A DNA stretch of 20,410 nt, from contig CAKPSH010000022.1 of the NCBI GenBank assembly GCA_934183325.1, positions 1 to 20,410 of the forward strand, in the 5' to 3' direction. This document shows positions 1 to 7,614 of this stretch, piece by piece. The notes below the pieces were generated by a model. That model was given only the letters and a program-made list of their open reading frames with translations, did no database searches and was not told the DNA's origin. Source of the DNA: an uncultured Clostridia bacterium (lineage in GTDB: Bacteria; Bacillota; Clostridia; TANB77; CAG-508). The position numbers and the translations under genes were made by a program. Each line of letters opens with the position of its first letter. Position 1 is the first letter of the stretch.

Positions 1-7
1 AGCCAAT

Positions 8-39
8 TGTGGATAACTATGTGGATAACTTGTGGATAA
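8..39. other. Cluster of three DnaA boxes (origin edge)
   Basis: Three perfect copies of TGTGGATAA, the reverse complement of the consensus DnaA box TTATCCACA, lie at 8-16, 20-28 and 31-39, all in the same orientation and spaced 12 and 11 bases start to start. No other copy was noticed in the window. Tandem consensus boxes next to very AT-rich DNA are typical of bacterial oriC, where DnaA assembles to open the duplex. Almost all genes to the right read away from this point, as expected for leading-strand genes. The flanking dnaA, dnaN or rpmH genes are outside the window, so origin status is inferred. Confidence 0.8.
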
Positions 40-120
40 AATTTTTGACATTTTTTGTAATAAAAACTATTGTTATTATTTAAATAAATTTGCTATTTTA
101 TAAATAAAGAACAGTTAAAA
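40..120. other. AT-rich segment, possible DNA unwinding element
   Basis: Directly after the DnaA boxes comes about 80 bases with only a handful of G or C. This is the position and composition expected of a duplex unwinding element. A run of trinucleotides CTA, TTG, TTA, TTA at 67-78 resembles DnaA-trio sequence when read on the other strand, but it is 28 bases from the nearest box, further than usual, so I treat that as weak. Confidence 0.35.
45..73 (+). promoter_or_regulatory. Candidate sigma-A promoter beside the DnaA boxes
   Basis: A perfect -35 box TTGACA (45-50) is followed after 17 bases by TATTGT (68-73), a 4/6 match to TATAAT. It points right, where there is no plus-strand gene: the terminator at 124-162 would end a transcript of about 80-85 bases. 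It may be chance in AT-rich DNA. Confidence 0.3.
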
Positions 121-123
121 AAT

Positions 124-164
124 AAAAAATCTAGTATTTGATTCTTTAATACTAGATTTTTTTT
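124..164. terminator. Bidirectional intrinsic terminator after the activase gene
   Basis: A perfect 15-bp stem (124-138 pairing with 148-162) around a 9-base loop, with a T run on both sides depending on strand. It lies about 25 bases beyond the stop codon of the minus-strand activase and would stop its transcript before the origin; it can also stop rightward transcription. Confidence 0.85.
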
Positions 165-188
165 AATAATTTTTTATATTCTTGTTTT

Positions 189-3100
189 TTATTTATTAGC
201 GGTAGTTTTGCTTGAATTTTCTGAACTCATATTTTCAGTTTTAAGAGCTTTTTTTTCATTAGCCTGTATCTTCATATTATCTTTTGCAACAGTCATTAAT
301 AACTTAATTCTGTTTGTTTGATTTGCTTCACTTGCACCAGGGTCATAATCTACAGGAGAAATATTTGCATTTGGATATTTTTGACGAATTGTTTTTATTA
401 CTCCTTTACCTACAACATGATTTGGTAAACATGCAAAAGGTTGAACACATATAATATTTGGAATACCATGTTCTATGTATTCTATCATTTCAGCTGTTAA
501 GAACCAACCTTCACCTGTTTGATTTCCTATTGAAAGAACATCTTTTACTTTATCTTCTAATTCCCAAATATTACATGGCATTAAATAATCTTTTTTAGAA
601 TTTGATAAAGCAATTTTCATATCTTTTTCAAATATATCCATTAATTTTATTGCTAATTTAAATATTGTAGCTTTTGTTTTATCTGTTTTTAATAATTGAT
701 TAAAAGTAATTTTATGTGTGGCTATAAATTTTATGAATCCCATAAAATCAGGAAGAATAACTTCTGCACCTTCTTTTTCTAAAACATTTGCAACAAAATT
801 GTTACCAAATGGATGGTATTTTATTAATACTTCACCAACAATACCAACCTTAGGTTTTTGAATTGAAGTATCTAATTCGATTTTTTCAAAATCATTAACC
901 ATATCATAAATTGATTTTTTGAATGCTTTTGTATTTGAGTGTGCGATAATATCTTTGCATTTATCTAACCATTTATAATATAATTTATCTGATTCACCTT
1001 TATTTTTTTCATAAGCTCTATTTTTCATAAGCAATTTTTGAAGTAGATCTCCATAAACAACACATTTTAATAATTTTTCAGCTAATTCAGGAGTTATTTT
1101 AAATCCAGGATTTTTTTCCATTCCAACAACATTAAATGAAATTACTGGTACTTGAGAAAATCCTGCATCTTTTAAAGCTTTTCTTATAAATCCAATATAA
1201 TTTGTTGCACGACAACCACCACCAGTTTGTGACATAATAATTGCAGTTTTATTTAAATCATATTCACCAGATTGTAAAGCTTCTATAAATTGACCAGTAG
1301 TTAAAATAGATGGATAACAAGCATCGTTATTGACATATTTTAATCCTGTTTCAACTGTGTGTGAAGTACATTCTCTTAATAATTTTACATTATATCCACA
1401 AGATGCTACAGCTGCTTCAACAAATTCAAAATGAATTGGTGCCATTTGTGGTATTAAAATAGTATAATCTTTTCTCATTTCTTTAGTGAATGGAACTTTA
1501 TGAATGCCATAATCTCCTTTTTCTTCTGAAGAAGAATTTCGTTTTGCAAGACGTTTTTCCATACTAGCAAGTAGCGAACGTATACGTATACGAACTGCAC
1601 CTAAATTATTTACTTCATCAATTTTTATTAATGTATACATTTTTCCATAACTTGATAAAATTTCTTCAACCTGGTCTGTTGTAACAGCATCAACTCCACA
1701 ACCAAATGAATTTAATTGAACAAGTTCAAGATTATCATTTTTACCAACAAAATCTGCTGCAGCATACAATCTAGCGTGATATACCCATTGATCAACAACA
1801 CGTAAAGGTCTTTTTGCTTCTGTTAGATTAGAAATTGAATCTTCTGTTAATACACATAATCCAAGTCCTGTTATTAAAGTATCAATTCCATGATTTATTT
1901 CTGGATCAGTATGATAAGGTCTACCTGCAAGAACAATTCCTTTTAAATTGTGTTCATTAATATATTTCAGTGCTTCTTCACCTTTTTTACGAATATCAGA
2001 TTTAAAATGTTGATATTCCTCTTCAGCTAAAGTGGCAGCATGTATTAATTCTTTTTTATTAAAATTATATTCTTTAAATTCATCAAGTTCTAATATTCTT
2101 TGAGCTAATTTCTTAGGTTCAAAAGATAAGAATGGATTTAAATATTTAATATTTTTTACTTCTTCAACATTGTTTTTTATTACTTCTGAATATGAAATAA
2201 CAATAGGACAATTATAATGATTATCAGCAGTTTCATATTCTTTTCTAGAATAAGGAACGCAAGGATAAAAAATTGTTTTTATTCCTGAATCAATTAAACT
2301 CTTTATATGACCATGAGATAATTTAGCAGGGTAACATACAGATTCAGAAGGCATTGATTCAATTCCTTTTTCATAAGTTTTACGAGTACTTTTTTCAGAA
2401 AGTATAACTCTAAATCCTAAATTAGTTAAAAATGTAAACCAAAATGGATAATCTTCATACATATTTAAAACTCTTGGAATTCCTATAACACCACGAGGAG
2501 CTTTTTCTAAAGGTAAAGGTTCATAATTAAATAATCTTTCGTTTTTATATTTCATTATGTTGGGTAATTCAGAATTATTAGATGTAATTCCAGCACCTTT
2601 TTCGCAACGGTTTCCAGATATATATAGTTTATTATTACTAAATTTATTTATAGTTAATAAACAATGATTTTCACATCTTCCACAACGTGTATGTGTTATT
2701 TTTATATCTAGTTTATCTAAATCTTCTAATTGAGTTAAAGTAGATTTATATTCCATATCTAAATTTGATTCAAATTGTTCTTTTGCAAGAAGAGCAACAC
2801 CATAAGCTCCCATAAGACCTGAAATATCAGGACGAACAACATCTTTTCCAACTATTAATTCGAAAGCTCGAAGGACAGCATCATTATAAAAAGTACCACC
2901 TTGTACAACAATATGATCACCTAAAGTTTGAGGATCTCTAACTTTCATAACTTTTTGAATAGCATTTTTTATAACAGAATAAGATAAACCTGCAGAAATG
3001 TCTCCAACAGAATATCCTTCTTTTTGTGCTTGCTTAATTTTTGAGTTCATAAATACAGTACATCTAGAACCTAAATCAACTGGTGTTCTTGATTCTAAAG

Positions 3101-4520
3101 CAGCTTCAACAAATTCAGATATAGTTAAATTTAAACTTTTTGCAAATGTTTCAATAAAAGAACCACAACCAGAAGAACAGGCTTCATTAAGCATAATATT
3201 ATCAATTACGCCATTTTTAATTTTTATATATTTCATGTCCTGTCCACCGATATCAACAATACTTGTTACATTTGGCATAAATTCTGACGCAGCTCTATAA
3301 TGAGCTATAGTTTCAATTTCATTAAGATCTACATTTAAAGCAGTTTGTATTAATTTCTCACCATATCCAGTAACACCAGAAAAACGTAAAATTGCTTCTT
3401 TAGGTAATACAGAATATGTTTCTTTTAACATTTCAATTACACTTTTTAATGGATCGCCATTATTATTTCTGTATAAAGAATATAACAAATTGCTATCTCT
3501 ATCTATAACTACTAATTTTGTTGTTGTAGAACCTGCATCAATTCCAATAAAACAGTCGCCTTTAAAATTTTTTAAATCTTTCTTTTTTACAGTAGTTTTA
3601 GAATGTCTTTCTTTGAAGGCCTCATATTCGGCATCAATAGAAAATAATGGCTTTAAAGGTACACTAGTTGTATCATGAGATACTCTAAGTACTTGAATTT
3701 TGCTTTTTAGTTTTTGAGCAGATACAGGGGAAGCAGAAACAGAATCTAAAGCAGCACCTTTTGCAACTAGTAAATGTGCATCTTCAGGAATGATAGTTGT
3801 TTCATCTGTTAAATTCAATGTTTCGATAAATCTTTGTCTTAATTCTGATAAATAATTTAGAGGACCGCCAAGAAAAGCTACATGTCCACGGATAGGTCTA
3901 CCACAGGCTAATCCACTAATAGTTTGATTAACTACTGCTTGAAAGATTGAAGCTGCAATATCTTCTCTTGCTGCACCTTCGTTTAATAATGGTTGCACAT
4001 CAGTTTTGGCAAAAACACCACATCTTGAAGCAATTGGATATATAGTTTTATGATTTTTTGCTAATTCGTTAAGACCAGCAGTATCTGTATGTAAAAGGCT
4101 AGCCATTTGATCAATGAATGCACCAGTTCCACCAGCACAAGTTCCATTCATACGTTGTTCAACAAATTTATCAAAGTAAATAATTTTAGCATCTTCACCT
4201 CCTAATTCTATTACTACATCTGTCTGAGGAATGTATTTTTCTACAGCACGTTTACAAGAAACAACTTCTTGTATAAAAGGTAAGTCTAAAAATCCAGCTG
4301 CTGACATAGCTCCTGATCCAGTAAGTGAAATTGTATATTTGTTTTTGGGATATTTTTCTATTAAACTTTCTAACACATTACATACTGTATTTTTTGTATC
4401 AGAAAAATGTCTTTCATAAGCCGTATATAATGTATTTAAATTTTCATCTAAAACAGCAATTTTTACAGTAGTAGAACCGACATCTAAGCCGACGTGTAAT
4501 AAATTATTTTCATTTTCCAT
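189..4520 (-). CDS. Fused 2-hydroxyacyl-CoA dehydratase activase (BadF/BcrA ATPase with DUF2229)
   Basis: This 1443-residue protein belongs to the long form of the acyl-CoA dehydratase activase family, whose short members (HgdC type) use ATP to drive an electron from a [4Fe-4S] cluster into 2-hydroxyacyl-CoA dehydratases. Two ASKHA-fold ATPase repeats are visible: the first begins at GLDVGSTT (11-18) with Cys128 in NGTCAGGTGAF; the second begins at GIDAGSTT (about 336-343) with Cys448 and Cys452 in EACSSGCGSF, the usual cluster-binding region. DUF2229 follows (from about IGIPRVLNMYEDYP), then a C-terminal part resembling dehydratase subunits. I chose the ATG at 4520 because AGGAAGGA (4532-4539) lies 11 bases upstream and the promoter at 4570-4598 excludes a longer start. 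Family assignment is secure; the actual substrate of such giant fused forms is unknown. It is the only long gene here reading toward the putative origin. Confidence 0.93.
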   Translation of the reverse strand: MENENNLLHVGLDVGSTTVKIAVLDENLNTLYTAYERHFSDTKNTVCNVLESLIEKYPKNKYTISLTGSGAMSAAGFLDLPFIQEVVSCKRAVEKYIPQTDVVIELGGEDAKIIYFDKFVEQRMNGTCAGGTGAFIDQMASLLHTDTAGLNELAKNHKTIYPIASRCGVFAKTDVQPLLNEGAAREDIAASIFQAVVNQTISGLACGRPIRGHVAFLGGPLNYLSELRQRFIETLNLTDETTIIPEDAHLLVAKGAALDSVSASPVSAQKLKSKIQVLRVSHDTTSVPLKPLFSIDAEYEAFKERHSKTTVKKKDLKNFKGDCFIGIDAGSTTTKLVVIDRDSNLLYSLYRNNNGDPLKSVIEMLKETYSVLPKEAILRFSGVTGYGEKLIQTALNVDLNEIETIAHYRAASEFMPNVTSIVDIGGQDMKYIKIKNGVIDNIMLNEACSSGCGSFIETFAKSLNLTISEFVEAALESRTPVDLGSRCTVFMNSKIKQAQKEGYSVGDISAGLSYSVIKNAIQKVMKVRDPQTLGDHIVVQGGTFYNDAVLRAFELIVGKDVVRPDISGLMGAYGVALLAKEQFESNLDMEYKSTLTQLEDLDKLDIKITHTRCGRCENHCLLTINKFSNNKLYISGNRCEKGAGITSNNSELPNIMKYKNERLFNYEPLPLEKAPRGVIGIPRVLNMYEDYPFWFTFLTNLGFRVILSEKSTRKTYEKGIESMPSESVCYPAKLSHGHIKSLIDSGIKTIFYPCVPYSRKEYETADNHYNCPIVISYSEVIKNNVEEVKNIKYLNPFLSFEPKKLAQRILELDEFKEYNFNKKELIHAATLAEEEYQHFKSDIRKKGEEALKYINEHNLKGIVLAGRPYHTDPEINHGIDTLITGLGLCVLTEDSISNLTEAKRPLRVVDQWVYHARLYAAADFVGKNDNLELVQLNSFGCGVDAVTTDQVEEILSSYGKMYTLIKIDEVNNLGAVRIRIRSLLASMEKRLAKRNSSSEEKGDYGIHKVPFTKEMRKDYTILIPQMAPIHFEFVEAAVASCGYNVKLLRECTSHTVETGLKYVNNDACYPSILTTGQFIEALQSGEYDLNKTAIIMSQTGGGCRATNYIGFIRKALKDAGFSQVPVISFNVVGMEKNPGFKITPELAEKLLKCVVYGDLLQKLLMKNRAYEKNKGESDKLYYKWLDKCKDIIAHSNTKAFKKSIYDMVNDFEKIELDTSIQKPKVGIVGEVLIKYHPFGNNFVANVLEKEGAEVILPDFMGFIKFIATHKITFNQLLKTDKTKATIFKLAIKLMDIFEKDMKIALSNSKKDYLMPCNIWELEDKVKDVLSIGNQTGEGWFLTAEMIEYIEHGIPNIICVQPFACLPNHVVGKGVIKTIRQKYPNANISPVDYDPGASEANQTNRIKLLMTVAKDNMKIQANEKKALKTENMSSENSSKTTANK

Positions 4521-4569
4521 AAAATAATCAGTCCTTCCTATTATTAATTTGTTACAATTATAATAACAA

Positions 4570-4598
4570 ATTTTATACTGAAAAGGGATTTTTGTCAA
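4570..4598 (-). promoter_or_regulatory. Sigma-A promoter of the activase gene
   Basis: On the minus strand TTGACA (4593-4598) is separated by exactly 17 bases from TAAAAT (4570-4575). Transcription would begin near 4563, about 40 bases before the ribosome site, and this fixes the downstream ATG at 4520 as the start. Confidence 0.85.
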
Positions 4599-4681
4599 TG
4601 TAATAAAATAGAAATCCGTAGGCATAAAACAGTAAAACAAGCATCAGAATATGAAGAAAACCAAATGGTCAAAATTATAAA

Positions 4682-4720
4682 AAAGGAGGGAGAATTAACT
4701 AAAAAGTTAGTTCATAGTGT
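4682..4720 (+). promoter_or_regulatory. Distant ribosome site with intervening hairpin before the GerM-like gene
   Basis: A strong AAAGGAGGG (4682-4690) lies 30 bases before the ATG at 4721, far beyond normal spacing. The gap holds an inverted repeat, 4693-4700 pairing with 4705-4712 around AAAA (8 bp, one G-U). Folding it out leaves about 10 unpaired bases between ribosome site and ATG. There is an in-frame TAG at 4715-4717, so no earlier in-frame start is possible. Confidence 0.6.
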
Positions 4721-5284
4721 ATGAATAAAAAAATATTATTAATATTATTTATTATATTAGTTATAGTGGTAGGATTATTTATTTTTTTTAAAAATAATGA
4801 AAAAGAAAATAATATTGAAAATAATATAATAAATGAAATTACACCTGAAGAAGAGATAAGTGTTGAACAGCAAAGGGAAACAATGATTACATTATATTTT
4901 CAAAATATAGAAACTGGAAACTTAGAAAAAGAAAATAGGAAAATAGATGCAAAGAAATTAAATGAAAATCCTTATAGTGTTTTAGTTCAAATGTTAATTG
5001 ATGGACCAACTGATGAGAAATTACAAACATTAATACCTAAAGAAACAAAAATAAATGAAGTTTATATTAAAGGAAATGTGGTATATGTGGATTTATCAAA
5101 AGAATTTGTAGAGAATGAAGAAGGTGATATAAAAAAAGAAGAGAATATTATAAATTCAATGGTAGATACATTAACAGAATTAAATGAGGTTACATATTTA
5201 AAAATATTAATAGATGGTAGTGAAGAGAGAGAATTTAAAAGTGGAAGTATAAAGTTTAATGAAGTATTTAAGAGAAATGATTAA
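4721..5284 (+). CDS. GerMN-domain (GerM-like) membrane-anchored protein
   Basis: A 187-residue protein with an N-terminal hydrophobic segment (about residues 3-23) and no lipobox cysteine, so it is probably anchored by an uncleaved membrane helix with the rest outside the membrane. A Glu/Asn-rich linker is followed by a GerMN domain (about 85-185) recognisable from LVQMLIDGPTDEKLQTLIP, then VYVDLSKEF and an N-x3-VDTLTEL helix. GerM proteins act in spore formation and germination; GerMN domains also occur in other envelope proteins, so a sporulation role is likely but not certain. The gene stands alone: activase diverges upstream, a small ORF converges downstream, and both share the hairpin at 5277-5304. 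The start context is unusual (see the 4682-4720 entry). Confidence 0.85.
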   Translation: MNKKILLILFIILVIVVGLFIFFKNNEKENNIENNIINEITPEEEISVEQQRETMITLYFQNIETGNLEKENRKIDAKKLNENPYSVLVQMLIDGPTDEKLQTLIPKETKINEVYIKGNVVYVDLSKEFVENEEGDIKKEENIINSMVDTLTELNEVTYLKILIDGSEEREFKSGSIKFNEVFKRND

Positions 5285-5304
5285 AAGTATTTACTTTTAA
5301 TCAT
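5277..5304. terminator. Shared hairpin between convergent genes, holding both stop codons
   Basis: A perfect 12-bp stem (5277-5288 with 5293-5304) closes a 4-base ATTT loop. The TAA of the GerM-like gene (5282-5284) lies in the left arm and the TGA of the minus-strand small ORF (5301-5303) in the right arm. The T runs are weak on both strands, so termination strength is uncertain. Confidence 0.6.
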
Positions 5305-5504
5305 TTAAAGAATTTATATAAATGCATATATCGTTTAAAACGATTAAAATCATTTAAAAAGCATTCTACTTCTTTTAAGGATTTTATAGTATTTTTCTTT
5401 TTTTCATTAAAATTAAAATTCTTTTTTTTAGGCTTTTTCTTTGGAGGCGGTGGTGGAGGTGGAGCATTCCTATTATTTGTTTCATAGAAAATTCTTTGTT
5501 CCAT
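5301..5504 (-). CDS. Small proline-rich, lysine-rich protein (67 aa), hypothetical
   Basis: A 67-residue ORF that I do not recognise. It has an N-terminal MEQRIFYETNNRNA segment, seven consecutive prolines (about 15-21), a lysine-rich stretch, then a C-terminal part rich in Phe, Leu and aromatic residues (ECFLNDFNRF) that could form a helix. There is no membrane segment. Upstream on the minus strand only a weak AGAAAGAAG is present. In favour of a real gene: it ends inside the palindrome it shares with the convergent GerM-like gene, and it fills an otherwise empty gap. Against: the proline run comes from a GGTGGAGG-type repeat and short ORFs are common in AT-rich DNA. Confidence 0.45.
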   Translation of the reverse strand: MEQRIFYETNNRNAPPPPPPPKKKPKKKNFNFNEKKKNTIKSLKEVECFLNDFNRFKRYMHLYKFFK

Positions 5505-5526
5505 AATAAATACTTCTTTCTGTTAT

Positions 5527-5555
5527 TTGAAAAAATAACATTTTTAATATATAAT
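5527..5555 (+). promoter_or_regulatory. Sigma-A promoter of trmN6-rsmI
   Basis: TTGAAA (5527-5532), 17 bases, then a perfect TATAAT (5550-5555). Transcription would begin near 5562, giving a leader of about 57 bases. The -35 box sits inside an 8-bp inverted repeat (5521-5528 with 5533-5540) followed by five Ts, which could be a weak terminator for transcripts coming from the GerM-like gene. Confidence 0.8.
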
Positions 5556-5618
5556 ATGTAAAGAAAATAAAATTGTTATTTTATAATTAAGGAGTGAAAT
5601 AGTACAAGTATATATAAA

Positions 5619-6371
5619 ATGAAAGATATAATATTGAAAGAAAATGAAAGAATAGATGATTTAGAGTATAAGGGATTAAAAATAATTCAAAATAAAAATT
5701 GGTTTTGTTTTGGAATAGATAGCGTGATATTAACAGGTTTTGCTAGAGATACAAAAAAGCAAAGTAAAATATTAGATTTAGGGACAGGAACAGGAATTAT
5801 AGCTATTTTAATGTCAAGAAAAATTGAAAATTCACATATAACAGCAGTCGAAATACAAAAAGAAGTAGCAGAAATGGCACAAAGAAGTGTAATCATGAAT
5901 GAACTTGAAAAAGATGTAGAAATAATTAATGAAGACATAAAGAATATTTATAAAATATTAAATAAAGGAAGTTTTGATGTTGTAATAACAAATCCACCAT
6001 ATAAAGAAAAGAATACAGGAATTATTAATGAAAATGATGTAAAAATGATCTCAAGGCATGAAATAACAGCTAGTTTAGAAGATTTTATAAAAGTTGCATC
6101 AGAACAATTAAAAGATAAAGGAACTTTTTATATGATTAATAGACCAGAAAGAATAGCTGATATATTAGAGTGTTTAAGAAAATATAAATTAGAACCTAAA
6201 ATAATAAGATTTGTTCAACCAAATAAAGATAAAGCCCCAAATGAAGTTTTAATTAAAGCAGTAAAAAATGGAGGAAAATTTTTAAAGGTGGAAAAACCAT
6301 TATACATATATGAAAAAAATGGAGATTATACAAATGAAATATTAGAAATCTATGAAAAAATAAATAATTAG
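5619..6371 (+). CDS. trmN6: tRNA1(Val) (adenine(37)-N6)-methyltransferase-like enzyme (TrmN6/YfiC family)
   Basis: A 250-residue cytosolic class I SAM methyltransferase. The start ERIDDLEYKGLKIIQ and WFCFGIDSVIL (about 28-37) are characteristic of the YfiC/YabB family. SAM motif I is LDLGTGTGI (52-60), an acidic VEIQ end of strand 2 lies near 77-80, and the N6-adenine catalytic motif NPPY is at 125-128. Family members methylate N6 of A37 in tRNA1(Val) in E. coli; the exact tRNA in Firmicutes is less certain. It is followed 13 bases later by rsmI, the same pairing as yabB and yabC in Bacillus. The ATG at 5619 fits the family N-terminus, but AAGGAG (5589-5594) is 24 bases upstream, and an in-frame TGA at 5595 excludes a long extension. 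Confidence 0.9.
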   Translation: MKDIILKENERIDDLEYKGLKIIQNKNWFCFGIDSVILTGFARDTKKQSKILDLGTGTGIIAILMSRKIENSHITAVEIQKEVAEMAQRSVIMNELEKDVEIINEDIKNIYKILNKGSFDVVITNPPYKEKNTGIINENDVKMISRHEITASLEDFIKVASEQLKDKGTFYMINRPERIADILECLRKYKLEPKIIRFVQPNKDKAPNEVLIKAVKNGGKFLKVEKPLYIYEKNGDYTNEILEIYEKINN

Positions 6372-6384
6372 TAAGGGAGAAAAA

Positions 6385-7215
6385 ATGAAGGGAAAATTAT
6401 ATTTAGTAGCAACACCAATAGGAAATTTAGAAGATATAACATTAAGAGCAATAAGAATTTTAAAAGAAGCAGATTTAATTGTTGCAGAAGATACTAGACA
6501 TACATTACAATTATTAAATCATTTAGAAATAACAAAAACAATGATTAGTTATCAAAGACATAGTGATGATAAAAGAAAACAAGAAATAATAGAAAAATTA
6601 TTAGAAGGAAAAAATATAGCATTAGTTACAGATGCAGGGACTCCTGGAATATCAGACCCTGGAGAAGAAATTGTAGAAGAGGCAATAAAAAATGATATAA
6701 AAGTTGTTCCGATTCCAGGAGCATGTGCATTAATATGTGCATTAATATCATCAGGAATGGATACAAAAGAATTTACATTTATAGGTTTTTTACCAATGAA
6801 TAACAAAAATAGAAAAGAAAAATTAAAAGAAATAAAATTTGCTACAAATACTATCATAATTTATGAAGCACCACATAAATTAAAAGAAACATTAAAGGAT
6901 TTAAAAGAAATATTAGAAGATAGGAAAATAGTATTAGCACATGAAATGACGAAAATTCATGAAAGCTTTGAGCAAGGAACTGTAGATGAAATGATTGAAA
7001 AGGTACAGGAACCTAAAGGTGAATATGTTATAATTATAGAAAAAAATCAGGAATTAAATGATGAAAATCAAGATTTAAATTCATTGAGTTTAGATGAACA
7101 TTATAGATATTATGAAAAAATAGGCTATCAAAATAAGGAAATTATTAAACAAATAGCAAAGGACAGAAATGTATCCAAAAATGAAATATATCAATACTTC
7201 ATAAAAAATAAATAA
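6385..7215 (+). CDS. rsmI: 16S rRNA (cytidine(1402)-2'-O)-methyltransferase RsmI
   Basis: A 276-residue protein, normal for RsmI, which uses SAM to 2'-O-methylate C1402 in the ribosomal decoding centre. Tetrapyrrole-methylase fold motifs are all present: LVATPIGNLEDIT (7-19), AEDTRHT (34-40), TDAGTPGISDPG (82-93), PGACA (111-115) and FIGFLP (132-137). AAGGGAG lies just before the ATG. It is the second gene after trmN6 and is followed by a strong terminator. Its C-terminal extension, ending QYFIKNK, is the usual small RsmI helical tail. Confidence 0.97.
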   Translation: MKGKLYLVATPIGNLEDITLRAIRILKEADLIVAEDTRHTLQLLNHLEITKTMISYQRHSDDKRKQEIIEKLLEGKNIALVTDAGTPGISDPGEEIVEEAIKNDIKVVPIPGACALICALISSGMDTKEFTFIGFLPMNNKNRKEKLKEIKFATNTIIIYEAPHKLKETLKDLKEILEDRKIVLAHEMTKIHESFEQGTVDEMIEKVQEPKGEYVIIIEKNQELNDENQDLNSLSLDEHYRYYEKIGYQNKEIIKQIAKDRNVSKNEIYQYFIKNK

Positions 7216-7218
7216 TTA

Positions 7219-7256
7219 AAAACCACACTTAATTATGTATAAGTGTGGTTTTAATT
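7219..7256. terminator. Intrinsic terminator between rsmI and abrB
   Basis: A 12-bp stem (7219-7230 with 7241-7252) containing CCACACTT/AAGTGTGG and a 10-base loop, with A/T runs on both sides. It starts 3 bases after the rsmI stop and also lies downstream of minus-strand abrB, so it can serve both convergent genes. Confidence 0.9.
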
Positions 7257-7288
7257 ATTATAACGAAATTATATAAGCTTGAATAAAT

Positions 7289-7561
7289 TTATTTTGTATT
7301 ATTAGAATTATTAGGGTGTAAAGTACTTATTTTATCAGCACATTTACTACAAATTAGTTTGTCATTATATTCAATTAAATTTTTAGTATTTCCACAGAAA
7401 ATGCAATTTGGTTCATATTTTCTTAAAATAATTGATGAACCATCAACAAATATTTCAATAGGATCTTTTTCTACTATTTTAAATTGATTACGAAGTTCCA
7501 TAGGTATAACGACTCTACCTAATTCATCCATTTTTCTAATAATTCCAGTAGATTTAATCAT
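7289..7561 (-). CDS. abrB: AbrB-family transition-state regulator with C-terminal cysteine pairs
   Basis: A 90-residue DNA-binding protein. The N-terminal swapped-hairpin domain carries the family hallmark RKMDELGRVVIPMELR (9-24); Bacillus AbrB, a dimer or tetramer, represses post-exponential and sporulation genes. The C-terminal half has Cys53-x2-Cys56 and Cys71-x2-Cys74, a zinc-ribbon-like arrangement seen in some clostridial relatives. AAGGAGG (7569-7575) is 7 bases before the ATG. It is transcribed divergently from spmA and, as in Bacillus, lies next to rsmI. Repeats in its promoter region (7576-7632) suggest autoregulation; SpoVT is the other relative, but it is much longer. Confidence 0.93.
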   Translation of the reverse strand: MIKSTGIIRKMDELGRVVIPMELRNQFKIVEKDPIEIFVDGSSIILRKYEPNCIFCGNTKNLIEYNDKLICSKCADKISTLHPNNSNNTK

Positions 7562-7614
7562 AGAAATTCCTCCTTAAAAGTATATTACTTTATATAGTAA
7601 TCATATCAAAGTAT

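Noticed and set aside
4521..4640. 40-residue upstream extension of the activase reading frame
   Set aside because: The extra part has no similarity to the family, would start upstream of a near-perfect promoter (4570-4598), and the ATG at 4520 has its own ribosome site.
4650..4679. Nine-codon ORF before the GerM-like gene as a leader peptide
   Set aside because: It has no ribosome site and such short ORFs are expected by chance.
5440..5465. GGTGGAGG repeat as a G-quadruplex or mini-satellite
   Set aside because: The G runs are mostly of two and too few; the repeat is explained by the run of proline codons on the other strand.
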